Below, in pieces: positions 53,706 to 62,148 of a stretch of DNA of 64,000 nt. The stretch's first letter is position 1. Each line of letters starts with the position of its first letter. The notes under the pieces were generated by a model. That model ran no database searches, was not told the origin of the DNA, and saw only the letters and a list, made by a program, of their open reading frames with translations. A program made the translations under genes and the position numbers. Source of the DNA: Neobacillus cucumis (GTDB taxonomy: Bacteria > Bacillota > Bacilli > Bacillales_B > DSM-18226); assembly GCF_023715505.1 (NCBI RefSeq), contig NZ_JAMBOH010000024.1, positions 13,737 to 77,736 on the forward strand, written 5' to 3'.

Positions 53706-53784
53706 AAAGAATATATTTTTTGTTTACTTTTGTTTTGTTAACATATTTGTCACAAGTTTTATTTGTTTATTTCTGATTAACCAA

Positions 53785-53816
53785 AAAGAAACAAACCTAA
53801 ACCGGTCTGTTTCTTT
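53785..53816 (-). terminator. Terminator of the rhamnosidase-Dabb unit
   Basis: Arms AAAGAAACA and TGTTTCTTT (9 bp, extended by AACC/GGTC), followed on the minus strand by TTTTTGG. Confidence 0.8.
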
Positions 53817-53842
53817 TGAATTTATTCAGTTTTAATAAGTCA

Positions 53843-54142
53843 TCAAATTTCATAATCGATTACAATAACATTGTCAATGATTCCATTTAATGATGCAACA
53901 AACTCTTGGTGAGTTGGATGTGGCAAATAATGATCAAGCGCTTGCTTATTTTCAAAGGTTATTCTTAATGCCAACGTATAGCCATGCATATTTTCAATTT
54001 CTTCTGTCACATTCATTCCTGCTGTAAGCTCCACAATCCCAGGAATCTCCCCTTTAAATGCCTTTATTTGTTTAAGGAGAGCCTGCTCTTTTTCCGACGT
54101 AATACTACCATTAAATTTAAACGTAACAATATGTTCGTACAT
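53843..54142 (-). CDS. Dabb (stress-responsive A/B barrel) protein
   Basis: 99 residues from ATG 54142. MYEHIVTFKF is the typical Dabb opening, then KAFKGEIPGIVELTAGMNV, YTLALRITFENKQALDHYLPHPTHQEF and a C-terminal strand VIVIDYEI. Dabb proteins form dimeric ferredoxin-like barrels and often sit in sugar or polyphenol clusters. The place directly after the GH78 gene suggests an accessory step, perhaps on the aglycone of plant rhamnosides such as flavonoids, but this is inference. Confidence 0.88.
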   Translation of the reverse strand: MYEHIVTFKFNGSITSEKEQALLKQIKAFKGEIPGIVELTAGMNVTEEIENMHGYTLALRITFENKQALDHYLPHPTHQEFVASLNGIIDNVIVIDYEI

Positions 54143-54166
54143 TTTTGTCCCCATTTCTTTATTAGA

Positions 54167-57121
54167 TTAATAGTTTATTTGATTCTGAAGTCCATTTTTT
54201 ATTTCGCTTAATTCAACTGTTTCCCTCTCAAGCTGATTTAATTTTTCTATAACTTCCTCCATTTGATTAGGGGACAGATTAGTAAATGGTTGAGCTACTA
54301 ATTCACTCAGCTTCTGCTTTTTCAAACTGGTCAAAATACTTGTATTACTCGCAATTTTAGGCATATAGCCGATTAAAACCTCTGCTGCCTTTTCATTAGC
54401 CAGTATATCTATAACCTTTGTATCCGAGGTATATACCACACCAATTCCCCGTTCATTCGGATAAACAAAGCGGTAGGAACCGGAACCAATTTCCAATGAA
54501 ACTCCATCCTCTGTTTGACAAATATCAATGATTCCATCCATTTCAGCCAATGCATTAATACCTTCTTTAACATCCGTTACCTTGGCAAATGGCAATAAGA
54601 TTTGAGCAGTTGTGTTCGCTGGAATTTCAATCTCGGCCGTTATATCTTCATTGGTTAAATTCCAAGATGATATAATGTTTCCATACATGGAGTTATGGCT
54701 TGCACGTACGTAGGTCAATTCCTTACCGCCAAATTTCGGCTGAATACGAATACGTTTATATGCAGGTTCTGCTTTATCCATGTCTAATCCCGCCAATACC
54801 CTGTACATCCAATCACCGATTGCACCATATGCATAGTGATTGTATGAATTCATGTCATCGCTCCAGAACGAACCATCCGGCTTAATGCCATCCCAGTGCT
54901 CCCAGATCGTGGTTGCTCCTTTTGTAATAGAGTACAGCCATGAAGGATAAGTTTTCTGTAGAAGAAGTTTTACCGCAGTTTCATGATAACCATTATTGGA
55001 CAACACAAAGCAAAGGTAAGGTGTGCCGACAAACCCAGTCGTCAAATGATAATCACTATCCAATACAAGCTCGTTTAAATCATGCGCTACACGCTCTCTC
55101 ACTTGTCCTTCAACAAGATCAAACATAAGGGCAAGGACATGGGCAGTTTGAGTCGGAACGGCCAAACGGCCATTCTTGGTTACAAACTCATTTCTAAATT
55201 CCTCAATTACATGTTCCAAAATTTCTCCATATGTTTGAACGTCTTCAGCCTTATTAAGAACAGCAGCTGTGTCACGGAGCAAACGGGTTGAATACGCATA
55301 AAAAGCAGTGGCTACCAAATCATTTGGGGTAGCTCCGTAATAGCTATCCTCTTTACCATCCAATCCGAGCCAGTCTCCAAAGTGGAAACCTGTATTCCAC
55401 AGATATTCATTTTCTCCTTGTACACGTATATATTCCACCCAAGCTTTCATGCTGTCATACTGTTCTGCCAGTAATCTTTCATCTCCATAACTCAGATAGA
55501 CATTCCATGGACAAATAACAGCTGCATCTCCCCATGCTGCTGAGGAAGCGCCATCCACCACTTGAGGAATAACAAAAGGCACTCCTCCATCTGGTAATTG
55601 ATCTGCTTTTAAGTCCCTTAACCATTTTGTAAAGAATTGCCCTCCATGGTAGTTGAATAGAGCCGTACGGATAAATACCTGTGCATCACCTGTCCAGCCA
55701 AGACGCTCATCCCGCTGCGGGCAATCTGTTGGTACGTCTACAAAGTTTCCTCTCTGGCCCCAAACAATATTTTGTTGCAGCTGATTGACCATAGAATTGG
55801 AAGTTTCAAACTCTCCAGTTGGTTCCATATCCGAATGAATTACCTCGCCAACAAAATTTTCAAGGGGAAGTCCGTTTTCCTGACCAGGGTAGCCTTCCAC
55901 TTTGACATATCGGAATCCTAGGAATGTGAAATAAGGAGCGTAATTTTCAGTTCCAGTCCCTTTTGTAATGTATTTAACGGTTTGCTTTGCACTTCGAAGA
56001 TTACCAAAATATATATTTCCATCTTTATCAAGAACTTCTGCGTGTTTTAGCACAATTTCTGTACCCGCTGGTGCATTGACAGACAGTCTGACACGCCCGA
56101 CCATATTTTGACCAAAATCGATTACCGTATCACCTGCAGGGGTAACAAACGATGAAATTGGACGAATAGTCTCTGTTACACGGACAGGGTTGTTCTCTTG
56201 CGAAACCATACTGTTGACTTGAGGATGACAAACAACAACGCCTTTCCAAGCTTTGTCATCAAAGTTTTCCTCACTCCATCCATCTTTCTCAAGCCGTGCA
56301 TCATAGGTTTCACCATGGTAAAACTCTGAATAAAGTATTGGACCAGTAGCAGCCTTCCATGTTGAATCAGAATTGATAACCTCTTCTGTACCATCATCGT
56401 ATCGAACGTGAAGTTGAAGCAATACGGCACGTTGATCGCCGTAAATATGCCGTTTATTTTCCCAAGCCAAGTTTCCCTTATACCAGCCGTCAGCCAGCAT
56501 GACACCGATTACATTATCATTATTGTTAAGCTGTGTAGTAACATCATATGTCTGGTACTGGATACGTTTGTGATAACTAGTCCATCCTGGAGCCAGTAAT
56601 TCATCCCCGACTTTATCCCCATTTAAATACAATTCGTAAACACCTAAACCAGTGGCATAAATACGCGCTGATTCGATTGGCTTTTTTAGATTGAACGGCT
56701 TCCTTAGCATAAAAGCCGGCTCAGTTTGTGAATTCATTTCCTCCGGATTAGGAGTAATCCAGCTGGCCTTCCATTCACTTGGGTCCAGTAGAGCTGTTTC
56801 CCACCGGGCTGTATCGCTCCATTCGGACTCCCGGCCAAAATTATCCCAAACCTTTACATGATAAAAATATCTAGTTCGAGATGCAAGCTGCGGACCATTA
56901 TATTCAATATGAAGAGATTGATCTGAGTCGATTAATCCTGTATCCCAAACCGGATTTTCAAAACCGGTTTCTGTAAGAGAAACTTGAATTTGATAGGCCT
57001 GCTGCAGGGTTCCACGTCGTTCTGATTCGATACGCCAGCTCAATCGAGGCTGGCTTATATCAATCCCAAGTGGATTTGTCCGGTATTCACATGTTACTGC
57101 TGTTACTTGCAAATTAGCCAT
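54167..57121 (-). CDS. GH78 alpha-L-rhamnosidase, cytosolic, with C-terminal helical extension
   Basis: 984 residues; cleaves terminal L-rhamnose from rhamnosides. It starts with the N-terminal Ig-like domain (CEYRTNPLGIDISQPRLSW), then the jelly-roll domains (SARIYATGLGVYELYLNGDKVGD). The (alpha/alpha)6 catalytic barrel carries VDVPTDCPQRDERLGWTGDA and WGDAAVICPW. A beta-sandwich ends at GSYRFVYPN. No signal peptide, so the substrate must be imported. Residues 898-984 form an unusual helical tail (TKVIDILANEKAAEVLIGYM and beyond). ATG 57121 has AAGGGGAG upstream. It is the gene after the ABC permeases in the same direction. Confidence 0.94.
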   Translation of the reverse strand: MANLQVTAVTCEYRTNPLGIDISQPRLSWRIESERRGTLQQAYQIQVSLTETGFENPVWDTGLIDSDQSLHIEYNGPQLASRTRYFYHVKVWDNFGRESEWSDTARWETALLDPSEWKASWITPNPEEMNSQTEPAFMLRKPFNLKKPIESARIYATGLGVYELYLNGDKVGDELLAPGWTSYHKRIQYQTYDVTTQLNNNDNVIGVMLADGWYKGNLAWENKRHIYGDQRAVLLQLHVRYDDGTEEVINSDSTWKAATGPILYSEFYHGETYDARLEKDGWSEENFDDKAWKGVVVCHPQVNSMVSQENNPVRVTETIRPISSFVTPAGDTVIDFGQNMVGRVRLSVNAPAGTEIVLKHAEVLDKDGNIYFGNLRSAKQTVKYITKGTGTENYAPYFTFLGFRYVKVEGYPGQENGLPLENFVGEVIHSDMEPTGEFETSNSMVNQLQQNIVWGQRGNFVDVPTDCPQRDERLGWTGDAQVFIRTALFNYHGGQFFTKWLRDLKADQLPDGGVPFVIPQVVDGASSAAWGDAAVICPWNVYLSYGDERLLAEQYDSMKAWVEYIRVQGENEYLWNTGFHFGDWLGLDGKEDSYYGATPNDLVATAFYAYSTRLLRDTAAVLNKAEDVQTYGEILEHVIEEFRNEFVTKNGRLAVPTQTAHVLALMFDLVEGQVRERVAHDLNELVLDSDYHLTTGFVGTPYLCFVLSNNGYHETAVKLLLQKTYPSWLYSITKGATTIWEHWDGIKPDGSFWSDDMNSYNHYAYGAIGDWMYRVLAGLDMDKAEPAYKRIRIQPKFGGKELTYVRASHNSMYGNIISSWNLTNEDITAEIEIPANTTAQILLPFAKVTDVKEGINALAEMDGIIDICQTEDGVSLEIGSGSYRFVYPNERGIGVVYTSDTKVIDILANEKAAEVLIGYMPKIASNTSILTSLKKQKLSELVAQPFTNLSPNQMEEVIEKLNQLERETVELSEIKNGLQNQINY

Positions 57122-57184
57122 TTCTTATATCTCCCCTTTATATAATAAATTATAAGCAGGATAAGAGTCCTATTTTTATCCTTT

Positions 57185-58075
57185 TTACTTCACTGAACCA
57201 GCAGTCATACCTGCAACAATCTTCTTATTGAAGAAAATAAACAGAATAAGCGGTGGAAGCGAGATTAATACAATGTTTGTAAACAACAGGTTCCATTGCG
57301 TATTGTACATACTTGAGAAGTTATACAGCGTAAGCTGCAATGTTGCGTTTTCGGAACCTGGATAGAAATATAATGGGTTTACGAAATCGTTATAAATTCC
57401 TACTGCAGTCAACACGATGACAGTTGCGGAAACAGGTTTTAACAATGGTAAGATAATTGAGAAAAATAATCGGATACGGCTGCATCCATCAATTAAGGCT
57501 GCTTCGTCAATCTCACGTGGAATGGTTGCCATAAATCCTTTATAAAGCAATACTGTAAACGGTAAGCTCAGCGCCACCTCTACTAAAACAATTCCCGGCA
57601 TTGTTTTAAATAAGCCAATCCCATTTAACACCCAAATAGTTGGTACGATTGCAGGCGGGATGATTAGTCCTGCAAGAATCAAAAAATTAAAAACCGGCGT
57701 TGCTTTACTCATTTTTCGCTGCAATACATAACCTGCCATTGCACCAAAAACAATTAATAGAATGATAGAAAAACCTGTAATGGCAATACTATTAAAGAAA
57801 GCACGAATTATCATGCCATCTTGCGCTTCTAATACGGCCTTCATGTTTTCCACTATGTGGAAGGAACTTGGCCACGCCATATTAAGTAATGAAGATTCTT
57901 GCGTATCTTTTACGGCATTAATGATTACAAAATAAAATGGAATACCAAACACTACTAACGTCAGTAAAACAGCGATACATTCCAATACAAACCTTCGAAT
58001 CCCTTTGCCCTTTACTCCCTTACGGTTTTCTACAGTAACTGGAGGTCTTGCAGATTGGACCACTACCTTGTTCAT
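57185..58075 (-). CDS. CUT1 ABC transporter permease (MalG type)
   Basis: 296 residues, six helices. The EAA loop, EIDEAALIDGCSRIRLFFSIILPLLKP, contacts the ATPase. A long basic N-terminal tail precedes helix 1 (FVLECIAVLLTLVVFGIPFYFVI). ATG 58075 has GAGGTGG upstream and overlaps the stop of the other permease (TAATG). It probably imports rhamnosides together with the partner permease and binding protein; the ATPase is absent from the operon and is likely shared (MsmX type). Confidence 0.93.
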   Translation of the reverse strand: MNKVVVQSARPPVTVENRKGVKGKGIRRFVLECIAVLLTLVVFGIPFYFVIINAVKDTQESSLLNMAWPSSFHIVENMKAVLEAQDGMIIRAFFNSIAITGFSIILLIVFGAMAGYVLQRKMSKATPVFNFLILAGLIIPPAIVPTIWVLNGIGLFKTMPGIVLVEVALSLPFTVLLYKGFMATIPREIDEAALIDGCSRIRLFFSIILPLLKPVSATVIVLTAVGIYNDFVNPLYFYPGSENATLQLTLYNFSSMYNTQWNLLFTNIVLISLPPLILFIFFNKKIVAGMTAGSVK

Positions 58076-58941
58076 TATAAATCCACCTCTTTTTTGTTTA
58101 AGTAGGCGTACAATGGGAATGCCAATGCAGATACAAGTAGGAATAAAATGACGTTTCCGGCTGTGGAAAGACCATAAAACCCTGCTTGATACTGCTTATA
58201 TATAATAGAAGCAATAAGGTCGGTACTAAAGCCTGGACCGCCCTTTGTCATCGCCCAAATTAAATCAAAGGATCGAAGACCGCCAATAAATGCTAGGATA
58301 ATAACAGAATTCATTGCTGGGCGACTCAGTGGCAAAATGATATTCCAGAACTTATGGAACCCGTTTCCGCCATCAATCATCAGCGCTTCATAATAATCGG
58401 TTGGTATGGACATGATCCCTGCAATAAAGATAACAGTTGCCATCCCGACACCCTTCCACACATCAACCAACGCTACAGAAAGAAGTGCGATTTTACTGTC
58501 ACCTAACCAGTCAGGACCTACAATTCCTACCGTCTTCAAAGCTATGTTAATAAGCCCTTGTGTGGGGTGCATCATCATCATAAAAGCCATCCCAATTGCG
58601 ATTGTACTTAAAAGAGTCGGGAAGAAAACCATGGAACGGATAAAGCCCACTGTTTTGAGCTTCGAGCTGAGAAATACTCCGAAGAGCAGTCCAAGAACTA
58701 CCTTAAGACAACATGTTACAACAGCGTAGATAATGGTGTTTTTAAATCCGATATTCAAAGAAGGCTCTGTCAAAAATGTTTTAAAGTTTTCTAACCCAAT
58801 AAATTTCCAATCTGTGAGTGACCACCATGTCATACTGAAAAATAAGGACATGACGGTAGGCAGTAAGAAAAAGACAAAATAAATAATGCCTGCTGGAATA
58901 AGAAATGTGTACGAATATGTCCGATTTATAATTTTTCCCAT
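58075..58941 (-). CDS. CUT1 ABC transporter permease (MalF type)
   Basis: 288 residues from ATG 58941, with GGAG 10 nt upstream; the ATG at 58962 lacks a site ahead of it. It has six helices, with YTFLIPAGIIYFVFFLLPTVMSLFFS first. The EAA loop is YYEALMIDGGNGFHKFWNIILPLSRP. Its stop overlaps the start of the MalG-type gene. A stable hairpin separates it from the binding-protein gene, which probably lowers permease expression relative to that protein. Confidence 0.93.
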   Translation of the reverse strand: MGKIINRTYSYTFLIPAGIIYFVFFLLPTVMSLFFSMTWWSLTDWKFIGLENFKTFLTEPSLNIGFKNTIIYAVVTCCLKVVLGLLFGVFLSSKLKTVGFIRSMVFFPTLLSTIAIGMAFMMMMHPTQGLINIALKTVGIVGPDWLGDSKIALLSVALVDVWKGVGMATVIFIAGIMSIPTDYYEALMIDGGNGFHKFWNIILPLSRPAMNSVIILAFIGGLRSFDLIWAMTKGGPGFSTDLIASIIYKQYQAGFYGLSTAGNVILFLLVSALAFPLYAYLNKKEVDL

Positions 58942-58979
58942 TTTGCTGTTTCTCCTCTCCATGGTTTGAGTTAAAAGCA

Positions 58980-59002
58980 GCCCTGTCTGGTATTGACAGG
59001 GC
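58980..59002 (-). terminator. Intercistronic hairpin between binding protein and permease genes
   Basis: An 8-bp perfect stem GCCCTGTC/GACAGGGC with a 7-base loop, followed on the minus strand by TGCTTTTAAC. It may be a partial terminator or a 3' stabiliser that raises binding-protein yield over permeases. Confidence 0.7.
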
Positions 59003-59023
59003 TTTGACTTTCCTACGTTTAAA

Positions 59024-60343
59024 TTACCAGCCCTTTAAGCCAAGCTGCTTCGCTTGCTTTTCAACATCTTGATCATAGGATTTTGCTCCTTCTTTCGCCG
59101 ATACCATACCCCCACCTACTTGAGACGTGATTTGTGGTAAGTTCGGTCCCTTTAATGGACTTAAGAATTCAAGAGCCGGTGCTGTTTTATCTTCGTTAAA
59201 GTATGGAAGCATGTCTTTTACCGCAGCATATACATTATCTGGAAGATTCGCATCTTTAATTGCAGCTGGACCAGTAGGTGCTGATTTTGACATAAACAGC
59301 TGAACAGCTTCTGGAGTTACGAAGAACTCCGCCCATTTCTTTGCTTCTTTTACATGTTCGCTTGCTTTGTTAATATAAATGGCACCAGGCGCCCATGCAG
59401 TAATACCGTTTTTGTCAGCACTATCACCAGGCTGAGGGAAGAAACCAATATTGTCAATTTGATCAGGATATAACGTTGCAATGTTGGCTAAAGCAAAAGA
59501 AATCATTGGATATTGTACACCAGTACCGTCTACTAACATTTTTAATCCCGCGTCATATCCGGTGGAATTAAAGTCTTTATTCATATAGCCCTTTTTGTAG
59601 ATTTCAGCCAGCTTTTCAAAGCTTCTTAGAGTTGCTGGTGTTGTGGCCATTTTTGCCTTATTTGCTGTAAAATCATCTGGGAAAGATGGATCCTCTGCTA
59701 ATACATTATAGTTATCAGAGAGCATGATAACCTGAGATGTCCAAGTATCCTTATAAGTTCCAATAACTGCTGTTTTTCCAGCTGCCTTAATCTTCTCATT
59801 GTTCACCATCAGCTCGTCCCATGTTTTTGGAACAGAAAGACCTAGCTCCTGATATACTTTCTTATTGTATAACCAGCCTCCCGCGCTAAAACCGCCAACT
59901 GGAATGCCGTAAACCTTTTTGTCTACTGTTACCGCTGTCTTAAAAGTATCCAAGATTGTATCCATATATGATTCGCTTGTCAGATCCACCAAATTTTTCT
60001 CAGGATTCAATGCTTGTAAAAGTGACCCTGAGTTATACGCCATTAAGTCTGTCATATCACCAGTTGAGAGACGAGTTTTAACTAGGTTATCCCCTTCTGA
60101 ACCACCAGGGCGAGTTTCAATTTCAGTCTTAATCTGGTATTTCTTCTCAAACTCAGCCGCAACTGCTTTAAATCCATCCATTGTGGCAGGGCTCTGATTA
60201 TCCATTAATAATGTAAGAGTTGTTTCTTTAGAATCACTTCCGTTTGAAGAGCTTTCCTTACTGCCGCTACAACCTGCTAGAATACCAGTAAATAATGCTG
60301 CTGAGCATACCACTGACAATATTTTGTTTCCTGTCTTAAGCAA
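59024..60343 (-). CDS. ABC transporter sugar-binding lipoprotein (CUT1)
   Basis: 439 residues. A lipobox, TGILAGC, lies near residue 25 and a Ser-rich linker follows. The MalE-like fold shows LMDNQSPATMDGFKAVAAEFEKKYQIKTE, YGIPVGGFSAGGWLYNKKVY (the solute-binding motif) and WAPGAIYINKASEHVKEAKKWAEFF. Start is TTG 60343, with GGGGGAA 7 nt upstream. It is the first gene of the importer operon; two cre-like sites lie upstream. The GH78 gene downstream suggests a rhamnose-containing oligosaccharide or glycoside as ligand. Confidence 0.94.
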   Translation of the reverse strand: MLKTGNKILSVVCSAALFTGILAGCSGSKESSSNGSDSKETTLTLLMDNQSPATMDGFKAVAAEFEKKYQIKTEIETRPGGSEGDNLVKTRLSTGDMTDLMAYNSGSLLQALNPEKNLVDLTSESYMDTILDTFKTAVTVDKKVYGIPVGGFSAGGWLYNKKVYQELGLSVPKTWDELMVNNEKIKAAGKTAVIGTYKDTWTSQVIMLSDNYNVLAEDPSFPDDFTANKAKMATTPATLRSFEKLAEIYKKGYMNKDFNSTGYDAGLKMLVDGTGVQYPMISFALANIATLYPDQIDNIGFFPQPGDSADKNGITAWAPGAIYINKASEHVKEAKKWAEFFVTPEAVQLFMSKSAPTGPAAIKDANLPDNVYAAVKDMLPYFNEDKTAPALEFLSPLKGPNLPQITSQVGGGMVSAKEGAKSYDQDVEKQAKQLGLKGW

Positions 60344-60468
60344 TTGAAGTTCCCCCTTAATAATATTTAGTAATTAATAGAAGATCATCTCATGCCAATC
60401 GTTCCTATTACTGTTTGTAACTACTTTTTTTATAAGTTGAGTTATTGGCATGCTTGATTTAATTTAAT

Positions 60469-60504
60469 TGTAAGTGCTTTCAGTCATTTTTGTAAGCGGT
60501 GCAT
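60469..60504. promoter_or_regulatory. Two cre-like sites upstream of the importer operon
   Basis: TGTAAGTGCTTTCA (60469-60482) and TGTAAGCGGTGCAT (60491-60504) each fit TGNAANCGNWNNCW with one mismatch and lie 22 bp apart. CcpA repression of the rhamnoside importer in the presence of glucose is the likely meaning. Apart from these and the terminator at 60600, I recognised nothing in the 320 bases between the operons. Confidence 0.55.
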
Positions 60505-60599
60505 TTTTTGTATTATGTCCGTTTTTTTTGGAATATAAAGAAAATTTACAGTACTTTATTGTATTACTTTTTGGGATTTATTCCATCCGAAATAACAAA

Positions 60600-60631
60600 A
60601 GCCTGCGCTCCTTATATTCTTGAGCGAGGCT
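60600..60631 (-). terminator. Terminator of the second YesM-YesN operon
   Basis: Arms AGCCTGCGCTC and GAGCGAGGCT (one bulge) with an 11-base loop, followed on the minus strand by TTTGTTATTT. Confidence 0.75.
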
Positions 60632-60663
60632 ATCACTAATCGATCATTGAAATAAAATAGCTT

Positions 60664-62148
60664 TTAAAAAGAATCACGGTACTTACCCGGGTTCACTCCA
60701 ACATATTTCTTAAATAATTCGGAAAAATGTCTATAACTATGGTAGCCTACTTTTTGACTTACCTCTCCTACTTTATGACCATCGCGAAGAAGTTTCTTTG
60801 CTTGTTCCAGTCGAATCTGAGTTAAATATTTGATATAGGAGTGTTTCATTTCGTCTTTAAATAATAGACTAAAATAGGTAGAATTCATGCCCACGTATTC
60901 GGATACTTCCTGCAAGGTCAAATCCCGGAAATAATTTTCTTTCATATACTTACACGCCTTCTCAACTGCCCCGTGCTTTAATTGCTGGCGTACAATAAGT
61001 GACCAATCCAATATTTTTTCCATCTGTGCTCGGAACCAGCTGTACATTTCTTCTTTCGTATTTAAGGAGCGAATTTCAACGTTTGGTAAAAAATTATCAC
61101 CATTTATTTTTACTACATCTTCTCGAGCCTCTTTGGCTACTTCCATTCCAAGATAAATGATCTTTAAAATTTCCCGTTCTGTCACATCAGGATTACATCG
61201 CTGTCCTTCTAGCTGTTGAATAAAAAAATCCAACTGTTTTAAAAGACCTTCTTTATCGCCAGTTCTCATATTGAAAATAACTGCTTGCTCCTGTTCAGAT
61301 AAATCGGTGGATATTTGGGGGTTTTCTCCAATATCCTCAAAGCGTGTCCAACCTGCCTCAGCCATAAACTGTCCATACCTTAAAGCCTGTAATGCCTCTT
61401 TGTAGCTTTTCTTTGCTTCTGCCAATTTATATGTTCGGCCAGAACCCAAGGCGATCCCCATCTGTTCAGGCTGGGACAATAATTGCCCCCACAAATCTTC
61501 CATTTCATTTTGAAAATGAAAAACAACAAGTAATTGTTCCGTCCCGTTCCGTACCTGGACTACCTTATAAGATAAATGATTTTGTAAGATAAAATTCCTA
61601 CTTGAATGGGCAAGGACTGTTACGCAAACGACTTGATCCGCTTCGTACCCAAAACTGTCACGCCATTTCGGTATGGCTTCCTCCCCTAACAACAGCAAGT
61701 CCAATGTAGCCTTCTCCAGCAGTTCAGCTCTACTGTCCTCCCATTTTGATTGGATCGAAGAGATACTCTTTTGAAAATTTATTTTCTCTATTATTCTTTT
61801 AATAGCATCCTCAATCATCGGAATCGTAATTGGTTTTTCCAAGTAATCAGCTACCCCTAATTTTAGTGCCTTCTTTACATATTCAAATTCATTAAACCCA
61901 CTAAAAACGATGCATATTGTTTCAGGTGCAATAAGGAGGATTTTCTCAATAACCTGCAATCCGTCCATTACTGGCATTCGAATATCTGAAAATACAATGT
62001 CAGGATGACATTCATTAAATAAGGTAAGGGCGTCCTTTCCATTTGATGCTGTTCCCACTAGCTCTATACCATATTTGGACCAATCAATCATCATTTGCAA
62101 GCCTTGAAGTACAATGTACTCATCATCAAATATTACTGCCTTTAACAT
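60664..62148 (-). CDS. YesN-type response regulator, adjacent to the rhamnoside importer
   Basis: 494 residues. The receiver domain (AVIFDDEYIVLQGLQMMIDW, IVFSDIRMPVMDG with the phospho-Asp, DYLEKPI) comes first, then a variable middle, then an AraC HTH (LTLQEVSEYVGMNSTYFSLLFKDEMKHSYIKYL and VGEVSQKVGYHSYRHFSELFKKYVGVNPGKYR). ATG 62148 has GGGAGG upstream. It overlaps the kinase gene by 23 bases. It is the probable activator of the CUT1 operon directly downstream, as YesMN-type pairs usually sit beside their target. Confidence 0.92.
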   Translation of the reverse strand: MLKAVIFDDEYIVLQGLQMMIDWSKYGIELVGTASNGKDALTLFNECHPDIVFSDIRMPVMDGLQVIEKILLIAPETICIVFSGFNEFEYVKKALKLGVADYLEKPITIPMIEDAIKRIIEKINFQKSISSIQSKWEDSRAELLEKATLDLLLLGEEAIPKWRDSFGYEADQVVCVTVLAHSSRNFILQNHLSYKVVQVRNGTEQLLVVFHFQNEMEDLWGQLLSQPEQMGIALGSGRTYKLAEAKKSYKEALQALRYGQFMAEAGWTRFEDIGENPQISTDLSEQEQAVIFNMRTGDKEGLLKQLDFFIQQLEGQRCNPDVTEREILKIIYLGMEVAKEAREDVVKINGDNFLPNVEIRSLNTKEEMYSWFRAQMEKILDWSLIVRQQLKHGAVEKACKYMKENYFRDLTLQEVSEYVGMNSTYFSLLFKDEMKHSYIKYLTQIRLEQAKKLLRDGHKVGEVSQKVGYHSYRHFSELFKKYVGVNPGKYRDSF

